NCBI RefSeq assembly: GCF_020085105.1 | Contig: NC_058055.1 | Coordinates: 10,865,822 to 10,929,821 of the forward strand | Direction: 5' to 3' | Origin: Siniperca chuatsi | Lineage: Eukaryota > Chordata > Actinopteri > Centrarchiformes > Sinipercidae | DNA: 64,000 nt | Part shown: positions 46,355-56,630 of the stretch, piece by piece | Layout: each line of letters opens with the position of its first letter | Numbering within the stretch: position 1 is the stretch's first letter | The notes under the pieces: generated by a model | Database searches by the model: none | What the model saw: only the letters and a program-made list of their open reading frames with translations | What the model was told of the DNA's origin: nothing | Position numbers and translations under genes: made by a program

Positions 46355-47325
46355 GTTGCCAGAGTGAAAACTAACTAACTGCTGTAAAAACTCCTTGTTC
46401 CGTGATTTTGAGCTCAAATGCCGCCCGTTTTCAGACCGAACTTCTGCTTAAATCGGATTCAACGAAAGTCCTGTATTTGCACCGGGGGCAGAAACTAAAT
46501 AGCCTACTGTGAGCGATTTTAGGGTGTGGGAAGTGTAATGACAAGCAGATAACGTGGACAAACAGAGCCTGGGATAGGCCGCAGAATATATGACTCATGC
46601 CATGGAACCTTTTGAGAGGCAACGCTTGTTTTGTTAAATGTTTTTAACATTTTTTGGTTAAAGATGTGACTGCATTCAGGTCGTCTCGGTCAGATGTGTG
46701 GTTAATGGTCACATCACTATTACATATTTATGTTTAGTTTAGTGATCAGGCCTGTTACCAGATTGCCTTGGTGGGGGCCGTTGAGGAAGCAGAGGCTTTC
46801 TGTGAGAGACCTGTTGTAACGCCACCTATTGCATACAGTATTCCAGTGAATCAAGGATTTTAGCAGGTCGGACTTTAGACCTGCGGCAGCACGTTTGGCA
46901 GAGCAGGAACAACCTTGACTGCACAGCGTTGTGGGTGGTTAAACACTGATCGGACAGGCTACGTTTTTATTGTCTCTAGTGAGTTGATGACTGCAGTTGT
47001 TTCCACATTTTATTATTAATTTAAATAAAAAAATAAAATAAAAAACCCACAAAACAGGAAGAGGTCATACTTTCCACAACATGTGTTGTCTCCGAGCAAC
47101 GTTTGTGCGAGGCAGTTTCCCTCGTCAGTGATAAAGGTTGTAAATATGCTGCTGCTGCTTCCTTCCTCACATCAAGAATAGCTTTGTGTCTTTCTGTTAT
47201 TTATGCCCTGTTTTCATTCCATGTGTAGCTCAGGGTCTCATTCACTGTGTTGCTGTGATACGAATAATACGATATTTAGAAGAGGAAACACAAATGCAAA
47301 CAACTCAGTGAATGATTTCATTTGG

Positions 47326-47404
<79 letters not shown>

Positions 47405-47656
47405 TCTCTCACACACACACACACACACAGCTACCCAACAGTAAGTTTATATGTCCAACAGTCTGAGATAACACTGAAACATAGATATAAATGCTGAAAC
47501 AGTATTAAGTGACATTTATTGAAGGCAACCAGCGCTTTATTATTTTGTCTGAAAAGTACAATAAGCCAAAAGGTTAATATTATTGTAAAATGCTACATGT
47601 GATAAAACACAACAAAGAGCTGTAGCAGTGGATCAGCATCTTATATTTTAAACCAA
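46355..47656. other. Spacer between tm4sf copies
   Basis: 5' flank of copy A and 3' flank of copy B. It contains the CT/CA tract at 47331-47429, and from about 47520 the 3' part of the duplicated block resumes. No gene is seen. The open frames at 47203-47497 are produced by the dinucleotide tract. Confidence 0.6.
47331..47429. repeat. Long (TC)n then (CA)n microsatellite
   Basis: About 34 uninterrupted TC units (47331-47398), one AC break, further TC, then about 10 CA units. It is one of the purest and longest simple repeats in the window, between the two tandem tm4sf genes. Confidence 0.97.
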
Positions 47657-47662
47657 TTTATT
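47657..47662 (-). terminator. Poly(A) signal for tm4sf5-like copy B
   Basis: TTTATT on the plus strand, 222 bases below the stop codon of the minus-strand gene, in the duplicated 3' flank. Confidence 0.45.
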
Positions 47663-47884
47663 AAAAATTTAGCATACAATTAGCATGAGTTATTTCTAAT
47701 ACTGTGCTCTTTTCACTACATACCCTAATACATTGCAATGGGATACACAGAAACATTTGAAAATCTGTTGTCAGAGACTGCAACAATTTCAAAGTGAATG
47801 TTTTATGCTCCTTCAGCCAGGAACACTTCTCTCAGCCTTCCAGCAGGGGGTGCTAGTCAGCTCTTCAGATGTGGTATGAGGAAT

Positions 47885-49581
47885 TTATGGTTCCTGTAAA
47901 TTAAAAAAACAAACAAAAAAGAGAGAGGGGCTGAAGTTAAGATAATCTCAAATGACACAACATGGAAAACTAACCTCTGTGTTACTTCACTACCTCTTTG
48001 TTGCTGCAGGTTCCACACAGGCAGCCAAAGAGGCCGTTGATCATCTGAATGGCACAGAGCAACACCTGCAGGCAGCTGGCTGCCATCAGAGTGATGAACA
48101 ATCTAATGTTGAACTGCACCACGTTTTTAGGCTCTGTGCAGTCTCCCCACCAATCATAGTTAGTCAGGTAGGATGAATTACTATGTAAAAGAAGAGGCTT
48201 ATAAATAACCAGAACTTATCAATGTTAACACATGTCATCAGACAGTTACTTCTGTTCGTCACCTGTTTTTAAAAGGAGTTTTCCATTCTCCATTACCATC
48301 TTTGCAGAGGGGCCCGTGACCCAAACCAAGCACTGCCACACTGAAGCTGTACAGGCCACCAGCCACACCCATTGCAGCGAATACAATGGATAATAACATC
48401 TGCAGAGGTTAAATGATAAGCAAAAATCAGAAAATTTGATGTTTAAATATGTTCGGATTTATATCAGTAGTTTTTTTGTCTGTTTAAACACCTTCTAAAG
48501 AGACTTTTGCATAGGCCTTGAACTTATAAATAAATGTTCCTTTTGAAAGAAAGAAAAGGAGAAATGCACTGATGGTGCTGCATTATCTTATCTATCTCAA
48601 GAGGACCTAAACGTTGTGCAATGGTGATGCAGCACCATGCAGCATATGTCTTTTTTAATTTTTTTTATTGTTGAGTAATTCTCAGCTTGAGTGGTCTCCA
48701 TTAAACACTTGAATTTAGTTGAGTGGGAACGTTCTTGTTGACCTTGGAAATAATAGTTAGACAAAATAATCTTAACTCAAGGTACATATTCCTTTATCTT
48801 TCACTGAGCACCTGAAATGTTTACTTCCGAGTGACTCACCCCGCAGCGATTTCCACAGCAGCCCTGTTCTCCAGTCAAGCTGATGTAAAGTGCTGGGATC
48901 AACAGCTGTGGTGGTACAGTACACATTAGTTGACTTGGAATCAGATGCAGCATCAGTGTAAAACATGTTCAAAATAGTTCATAAGTTTAACAAACAATTG
49001 AGCAGTTCAGTCAGTCTTCAGTCAGGTTTTGAGGAATTCCTTTTCACACTGCGCCAAACTTGTCATTAAAAGTTTGAGAGTTTGCTTCAGTCGTGTTGAA
49101 AGGTGCATCATTAGAGTATCAAACATTCAGACATGTGGTATGTGATGACACTAATGAATAATGCAATTGATTTGAAGTGTTGCTAGATTGAGAGAATCAC
49201 AGATATTTCCACTGAAGCACAAAATTAGGACCCAGAACAGGTGAGATGACCACTGCAAAGCATATAAAAAAACAATATACTGTATAAAGCCAGTATTTTT
49301 CAGTTTTACCCAAGGCTGCACATTATATTTCAGAAACAAGTTTACAGCAGCTTTTATTTCAGAGTCACACCCTTCAGTAACAGTCAAGAGAAAAGACAAC
49401 TCACCATTAAACCCCCTCCAATGAGGCCCCCCATGTATTTCACCTCCTCAGTAATGTGTCCATCTTTGGCGTACTTGGCGTCCCAGCCAGGAAAGAACAA
49501 CACTATGTTGCAGATGATGGATATGAATGCTAATGGGTACAGAGTAAAAGCAATGCAACGGGAACATTTTCCAGTACACAT
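47885..49581 (-). CDS. Transmembrane 4 L6 family protein (TM4SF5-like), copy B
   Basis: Tandem duplicate of the gene at 44708-46354 with the same five-exon structure: 49581-49405, 48905-48840, 48399-48263, 48180-47994 and 47893-47885, giving 191 aa. It starts MCTGKCSRCIAFTLYPLAF, keeps CCGNRCG and four membrane helices, and ends CGTCSNKEEP. Exon 3 is one codon longer than in copy A (137 against 134 bp). The extracellular loop differs most (GLGHGPLCKDGNGEWKTPFKN, then SSYLTNYDWWGDC). All splice borders are canonical and the frame is intact, so both copies look functional. It is divergent from mpdu1, with about 1.8 kb between start codons. It is probably a lineage-specific tm4sf5 paralogue. I leave the symbol blank because the naming between copies is arbitrary. 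Confidence 0.88.
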
Positions 49582-49939
49582 GTTGCCAGAGTGAAAACTA
49601 ACTAACTGCTGTAAAACCTCTCGCTCATTCGGTTTTGGCTCAAGTCCTTCCTGTTTCCAGAGAAGTCTCACTTGAACTTGACCAAAAGAGAGAAATGCAT
49701 TTGCATTGGCAGCTAAATACTATTAATGATGGTTAACTGGTGTAGATGTGTAATTAGGTCATTAATAACAGACTTACATCTACTTTAGTATTTTTTTGTG
49801 CAAACTGTAGTTGTTGGCTTAGTTTTAATCCAGCAATCCAAAACTTGCAAAGAGCCAAACTGACTTGCTATACTCTTACCTTTAAACACAAAATGCTGAA
49901 CTTGCATACAAAATTCAAACCACTAAATCACATGCTCAG
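49582..49939. other. tm4sf copy B 5' flank
   Basis: Sequence identity with copy A stops about 40 bases upstream of the start codon (after ctaactaactgctgtaaaa). The rest is unique AT-rich DNA. No promoter element can be named with confidence. Confidence 0.4.
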
Positions 49940-50029
49940 TCCTCAGAATACCCCATACTAGCACTAAGGTTTTGTAGTTTTTCCTACATGAAACTGTATT
50001 TTTGATTTTGGGGTGAACTGTCCCTTTAA
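49940..50029. repeat. End of a TTAA-type dispersed repeat
   Basis: The segment ends ...GGGGTGAACTGTCCCTTTAA (TTAA at 50026-50029). Read on the other strand it begins TTAAAGGGACAGTTCACCCC, a very common fish repeat terminus by recall. No matching second terminus is visible nearby, so it is a truncated copy. Confidence 0.5.
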
Positions 50030-50159
50030 GTAGGGAGAAAAATCAATACAATAACTCTAGACTGTGGGTGTCTAAATGTATATTTTCACCCACCTTTTCT
50101 GAATTCATGCACTATGGACTGGACAATAATCATAATCATAATTCCATAAAGCTAGACCT

Positions 50160-50345
50160 CTATATATGTGTCTGTTTCTCCTGGAAAAGAGTTACCACTT
50201 ACCTATTTAATGCCAGAAAATGTTATTATGGGTTTTTGGTCAACTTTACTTCATGCATGGTGAGGGAATAGCAGTTATTGTGAAGTTTTGGAGTGTTAAA
50301 ATTGTTGTGATAAATCTCTCCAGATGTGCGGGAGGTGAAGGCGGT
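50160..50345 (+). pseudogene. Decayed duplicate of mpdu1 exon 1 and its donor region
   Basis: It parallels the true exon 1 at 51423-51513 and the following intron start. The shared blocks, in the same order, are ttacctatttaatgccagaa (50199 vs 51453 region), gtcaactttNactt, a preserved ggtgagg donor, and aatctctccagatgtgcggg about 60-80 bases further on. The copy has small insertions and a broken reading frame, and its ATG is not preserved in context. No remnants of later mpdu1 exons are visible between 50345 and 51422. It therefore reflects a partial duplication of about 190 bases or more, 1.25 kb upstream of the real exon. Confidence 0.72.
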
Positions 50346-51422
50346 GGGTGTTATGGAAGACGTTTTACCTCTTCAATGCAGCTACATTCTCTCTCCCTCA
50401 TGTTTTTGCCCCAATATTACCCTTAAACAAAAAAATTTCCAGAATATCTCCGAGATGTCTAACAAAGGTGTCTAAATTTACATTTTATCAGACCTTCAAT
50501 TAATGAATGCATCACATTGGAAGAAAATCAGTGACTTCAATGACTAGGGATTAAAGCTATTTAAAAGATGGAAATTGTCTATTATTTATGTATAATGAGT
50601 TTAAAAGTCCTATATAAAGACACACAGATTAATTAGTTAGTTTTTTATGTAAGGCATGGTGATGGTCAAATTTAATGTCCCCTCCACTGAAAACGTGTTT
50701 TGCTTATTATTACATCACTTGGATGTTTGATCTTCACTGTGCAGAGTGTGTGCAGAGTTTGACACTAGAAGGCTGTTTAAACATTCATCTGCTGAAGGGG
50801 GAACGTTTCTCTGCGCTCACCTTAAATCTCAGTTTAAAAAGTGTGCCTACAAGCAGGATTTTGTGACATCACAAATTTGAAACCCAATCATGATCCAATA
50901 TGCAACTTACACAAGTGGAAGATGTGGAAGCTTAAAGCCTCCAGTGCACAGACACTGACTGAGGATACACCTTTCAGTTAAGTGGGAAACATCTTGTAGT
51001 AGTTAAAGTTATGAAATGAAAAATATTTGCATATTCATATATTCTTCAATGATGGAGTAGATGTAATTTAAATGATTCTTAACAAGGTAATTGACAGACA
51101 CAAATTACTATTCAAAGATTTTTATATTGTAGGTCATGTCTTAAATATAGCCTATTGAATATCAGCACTGTGAACTTCTTCCCAAATCTATCAATATAGC
51201 AGGCCTATTTACCATTCAAAATCCATAAGGAAACACATTTTTCCAACAAAAAATAAAGAGGGTAGATGATTTTTTTATGAAACCGTGGACTTCCGGACCA
51301 CGTTTACCTCAGAGGTAACAGTGAGCTGTCCGGGCTCTGTGTCCTCTCTGGTAAATATTGGGGAACCTTTGAACCACTCCCCCTGTTACTGAGGAGTACG
51401 CCTGGCTGCAGCTGATCCCACG
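50346..51422. other. mpdu1 upstream region
   Basis: AT-rich to about 51280, then a CpG-bearing stretch (51290-51422: ttccggaccacg, gtccggg) that reads as the mpdu1 promoter and 5' UTR. The facing copy B gene starts at 49581, so the two genes may share control DNA here. That is inference. Confidence 0.4.
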
Positions 51423-54400
51423 ATGGCCATGTCTCCCGTCAAACAGTTCCTGGTTACCTATTTAATGCCAGAAAAATGTTACGAGAAGCTTCTCGTCAAC
51501 TTTCACTTGCACGGTGAGGCTCGGCGCTGTTACATTTCGTAAAAGTAAAATGGGTGAAATGTTGCGAAACATCTTAAATCTCTCCAGATGTGCGGGGGTG
51601 GTGTGTTCGCCTCTCCTACTAGTTCAACGTTGTAAACATTTTTATTGTAACCTAAAGCTGTGATAGTATGTGTTAGAGCTGGAATTTTTGCCTGTTATCC
51701 AGCATTAGGCGATGGCCGCGTTGAACATCTGCTGTCTGATTGTTTAAATATTTTTCATGTATGTCCTAGTGCCTTGCCTAAAGTTTGTACTGAACAGAAC
51801 TGTCGGATTTTGGATCTTACTGGACACTTTCCTGGGTAAGACTTCTCCTCAGCCCAAACCTGATTACCTGATGTAATCACGTGAGAGCGACAGCAGGGCA
51901 TAACTAACAAACACAACTAACAAAGATGGTTAAATAACAGTTTGCCCCTCCCCCTCATACTCTCAGGTGAGATTTATTTAAGCAGACCCCGAGAAAAAAT
52001 ATCATACAACCCATTCATATTATTTCACTAATGTCTCTTTACACTCTAACACACAATGATCACATTAGGATCCACATTCCCATGAGAACCTGTAAGTGCT
52101 CCAGTAAACTAGTGTGCAACACTTACTGCTGTAACAGTGTAGATAATAACCATGGCAACATCAAGCATAGTGATGATATTATAAAAAATACTGTATCAAC
52201 TTGTGATCTATGCAGAAGCACAGACATTTTCACACTTCATGAGAAATGGAACTAGCAACAGGACAATGAAGTAGACGAAGCAAGTTTATATGGATATTAA
52301 GAAGCTGTTTTTCCATGTAGTGTGTTTTGGACGAGTTATAAATAAGAGCTGGTTTTAGAGTTTCAGCCAGCTGCTCAGCTGCAGATTGACTTACATGGTA
52401 ACTAACAATTTCTTCATGTAAATAACTGCAATGTCTTACTCTTTACTGATTGCTAATCAACCACCAAACTAACTACGTGTTGGTTGTCTTCAATCCTAAG
52501 AGTCAGTGATGTTGCACCTCCTCTGCACCATCCTCACCTCTTTGTCTGTCGTCTCCCTGCAGCACAGCTACCTCAGCTGTTAAAGATACTGTGGCGAGGA
52601 AGTGCAGCGGGCCTGAGTCTGGCCTCAGCTCTTCTGCAGCTTTATGCCTTCTCATGTCCTGTTGTGTACGCCATGGCCAGCAACTTCCCACTTTTGTACG
52701 TATTTGACGATGATAAATAAGTCAAAGAGTTCTTTGTCTATGCTGATTCACTGTCAGATCATTACGTGACATTAGCGTCGAAGGTTTTGTTTCATAATCA
52801 TATTGCAAACTTTCCAATACATATCGATTTTAGAAACAGACAGTTAGAGTAAACAAAGTGTCAGTCTAAGCACTGTTTTTGTAATTCTTCCAGCATTTAG
52901 TTTGGGTGATCATGAATTCGCTTTAGCTGAGCTGTTTTATACGTCCACCTATTATCTTGAAGATGTCTTGCCACTTCTCTCATCATGTCCTCAGGGCAGC
53001 AGCTGACATACTTTTTGTCTGATAGACCGTTTTCTGAACTCTTAAATCCCAGGAGTGTGATGCTGGAAACTACACCAATGTTAATGTTCAAGCTTAAAGC
53101 TCACATTTTACCACTTTTCTCAGATTGCTCATACATTATGAATTTGTGACTCACTGGCTGTGAAGGTGCGCTGATTGCGCAAGCCCTTGGGTGTAGCCTA
53201 CACTAGTGACATCCAGTCAATAAATATATAAATGATGTGGCCTAAACACTTAAATGCAAGTTCTGTCAAGTTTAAAGACTGTGAGTCCATTAAGGTACAT
53301 ACTCTGCAGAGAATCGTTTGTGTAGAGAATATTGTTCTGTTTTGCAGCTGACAGCATGTATCTATCGTCACAGATGTGTGCCTTACATGTGTGTTAACTG
53401 CTCTACAGTGCCTGGGGTGAGAGGCTCTTCACGTTGGCCCAGACAGCAGTGATTGTCTTCCTCATCCTGCATTATCGTAGTGATACACTCAAAGGTTAGC
53501 ACACATACCCGCACATTTTTCCAAATTCACATTCCAAATGTGTATACTTTCAGGATAAGTCTGGCATTGTTCTATATTTCATATCCCATGAAAAGTCCAA
53601 AACCAACAATGCGTTAGTCCGTCTCTAAATACTTCCCTCCCCCTGTCTGTGGCTCTCAGCTCCAAGCCCATTCATTTCTACAGGTCACAAATATATTATT
53701 TTATTTAAAAATAAAGGCTCAGTATTTTCCTAAAACAGTTGGGCACTGTAGTTTTTAGCAAACGTTGCTCGAATAGGAGTAATTAGCACATTTGTTGAGT
53801 ATTTTCAGTGGTGGATTAATACACATTTGGTGCTCTAGGGAGTATTAACAGCAGCACGACAGTGAATGTGGAATTGACTCAAATCAAGTTTCATTATTAT
53901 TTTTGTGTATTTATCAGATTGTATTTTTCTCTCTGAGCTATACAAATACAAATAAACTTGCCTAGCCCTTGCCAACAGAAAAAAACTTCCTTTGATGTTT
54001 TATATGTTGAGGGTGGATTCAGATAACAGGTTCAGATAGTATTGCTTTTTGGCAACACTTATTTTCAACAGTCAACATATTATATTTGAGTAACTGACAA
54101 AAAAATGTGTGGACAACTCAGTGTTCTTGAAACAGGAAAAGCTTGTGTGTGGTCCCATTCTTATTCAGTCTTATGCCGGATGTGAAGAATAGTTTATCAG
54201 TTTACGACAGTGTTTCTGTATGTCACTCACACAATCTTCCAGTTTCATTTTTGGTCAGTGCTTTCCTGGAGCGCCATCTTGTGGTGTTACCACTCGACTC
54301 ATAAACGTTTCACATGGACTTTTTGTTGGATGCAATTTCAATACTTCTCTTAAAACACACTGATAGAGAGCTGTTTTAATTTTATAGGTTGAGATGATTA

Positions 54401-55172
54401 ATTAAATAGTCAATTTCAACTTTGTCAGATAACTATTGATTTTGTAAGTGACCATCAGTATGAAAATTCTTGCTATCAAATGTTTTAGTGCTTCTAGAGT
54501 GGCATTTTTTTTTGCATGAAGTTTCTACGAACTTATATCATCCTTTTTATGTTCTCGTGGCAGGGATGCTGTTCCTCTTGGCTTACAGTGGTGTGATGTT
54601 CCTTCTGGGCTCCTACGCAGCTGCAGCAGTCGTCTCAGTGATGCAGGCCTCCAGTTTTGCAGCTTTAATTGCAAGCAAGGTAGCAACTCAGTGGCTTATC
54701 TTGTCTGTACAGCTCAATTTCTGAGCTGTTCTATGATTAATGAGACCTGTGAACTGTGAAGTGATTATGCACAGTGCAAATGTATCAGAGGAGAGTGAAT
54801 TTATTTGCTGGGTTTGTTGTTTCCAGAGTCTCCAGGCTGGAACTAACTACTGTAATGGCCACACAGGCCAGCTGTCCACTGTGTCTGTGTTACTATCGTG
54901 GGCAGGGTCTCTGGGTGTCATCTTTGTGTCTCTCCAGGTATACATTCAGGAATTACACACAAACATAGCTGCACAAACATATTTTACACTACTCCGATCT
55001 GTCATTGTTGTCTTTACTAACTGAGATTGCCTCAAACTTTGTCTTGTAGGAGTCGGGAAGCTCATTTGCTACTCTGTCACACCTACCGTCAGCCTGTCTC
55101 AGCTGTGTCCTCCTGGCCCAGGTCCTCTGCTACACGAGCAGCACCGCTACCACTAAAAAGAAGAGTGAGTAG
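51423..55172 (+). CDS. mpdu1: Mannose-P-dolichol utilization defect 1 protein (MPDU1)
   Basis: ER multi-pass protein needed for use of dolichol-phosphate-mannose and -glucose in N-glycan, GPI-anchor and C-/O-mannosylation pathways. Exons 51423-51513, 51770-51835, 52563-52695, 53409-53494, 54564-54679, 54827-54937 and 55050-55172 join to 241 aa (human 247). It starts [20 protein letters not shown], matching the family's LLPEKCY block. The first PQ-loop repeat contains LPQLLKIL (P56-Q57), followed by [25 protein letters not shown] and [11 protein letters not shown] are diagnostic MPDU1 blocks, and the C-terminus ends in a lysine-rich tail (TTKKKSE), like the ER-retention-type tail of the family. 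All introns are GT-AG. AATAAA occurs at 55933-55938 and 56081-56086 downstream. Fish often carry two mpdu1 genes, and I cannot say which this is. Confidence 0.95.
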
Positions 55173-56384
55173 ATGATGGCGGACGAGCAAAACAAGTCTT
55201 CAAACATTTACACAAGAATTTCACCAGTCTGAGTAATTTCTAATACACATACAGGGTTTTAAACTGGGGACGAAGTGCAGTCATGCAGCAGACACGAGCG
55301 AACACACAAGCTTTTGTCAGATCAGGTAATTTCCCTGATTAGTTCGTCCTCTGTGGTTAAAGGAACATCCTGCAGATGATGCATTCATGTCACAGCAGCT
55401 TTACTGTTTACACAAACATTTACACCTGGGAGCTGCACAGTACTGGTACAGGTTGTAGCAACAGCTACTGAGCAGCTCACTGGAGCACCTGGAAGTTAAG
55501 TGTTTTGCTTGAGTGCTGGAAGGGATTTTTAGAGATCAATGTTAGTAATTTCACTGCTCTGCTGTTCAGAGATTGAACGCCATAAACCTTGAAGTCACAA
55601 TAAGGGCAACTAAGGGAAAGCTTTATGAAAGTACTATGGTAGCGCCAGTAAATTATGTCAAAGATGATGATTTTTACCCACGAGTAGGTTTTTGGAATAT
55701 ACCGGAACCTGTTTATGTTTGATTTCTTCCTAAGCACCAATTTTGGGAAGAACCTTTTCATGAACTCCTTTGGAATGGCTTCTGAGCTCCAAGTAAAGCC
55801 AGCCACCATAAACAAAATGTCCAGTGTTGCTCTGCAACAGACATTTGCAGGAGCTCTGCCAAGACACACTGAAGTGACTGTGGCAGCACATGTGCACCAA
55901 TGACACATTAACCTTGTTTGTTAAGCAGCTATAATAAACCACCCTTTTCATGGGTTTTTACTGTTCAACATGCTGTGTTTTACATTCATATTTTATGTAT
56001 TTGCTTACTTTCATACCTGTTGAACTGTACTGTGAACTGAATTCAATGATACTATGAATTATTGTCTCTGAACATTCAGTAATAAAATACAATGTTGCCA
56101 GAGAATACAGGTATCTGTAAGTGAAAGCATATAGAGTTAGTCACCTTTACGTCAGGACTGTGTGTACACAAAATATATTCCACTCTGGGAGTCATGTTAC
56201 AACTCCGGTTATCACGTTATGTTTATATTTTCACATGGCTGACTTTCTGAATGACCCTGTCAGTTATCCTAAGCACAGCACTGAGTGTTATAACTGCCAG
56301 TTTGGCATGCCCCAGATCATGACATAATGTGACATTACAAAGAAAATCACCAGAGGCATGGGTGGCTCTCGGGATGCAAAACTA
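55173..56384 (+). other. mpdu1 3' UTR and flank
   Basis: No further exon is seen. Two poly(A)-signal candidates lie at 55933-55938 and 56081-56086. The overlapping open frames near 55477-55951 on both strands lack splice support and resemble no family I know. Confidence 0.4.
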
Positions 56385-56630
56385 ATGACATTCCCATCAG
56401 CCTCGGCTGCACTTTGTGTTTTTAGTGTTAATTAGCATGTTAGCATGCTAACATGCTAAACAAATGGGGTGAACATGGTAAAAATTATACCTGCTAAACA
56501 TCGGTGTGTTTCCATTGTCATTGTGAGCATGTTAGCATGCTGATGTTAGCATTTAGCTCAAAGCACCTCTGTGCCCAAGTACAGCCTCACAGAGCTGCTA
56601 GCATGGCTGTAGACTGTTAGCCTTGGTTAA
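56385..56630. repeat. Dispersed repeat rich in GTTAGCATGCTAAC
   Basis: It contains two copies of gcatgttagcatgct (near 56435 and 56528) and palindromic tagcatgcta units. They are embedded between 'aatgacattcccatcagcctcggc' and 'gctgctagcatggctgtagac'. This arrangement is a highly repeated fish sequence in my recall. Ends and target duplication are not resolved, and there is no coding capacity. Confidence 0.55.

Noticed and set aside
47203-47497. Open frames rich in LSLSLS and THTHTH
   Set aside because: Produced by the TC/CA dinucleotide tract; no splice or family support.
55477-55951. Opposed ORFs downstream of mpdu1
   Set aside because: They lie after the mpdu1 stop with no acceptor/donor partners. 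No family is recognised, and the DNA is probably repeat-derived.
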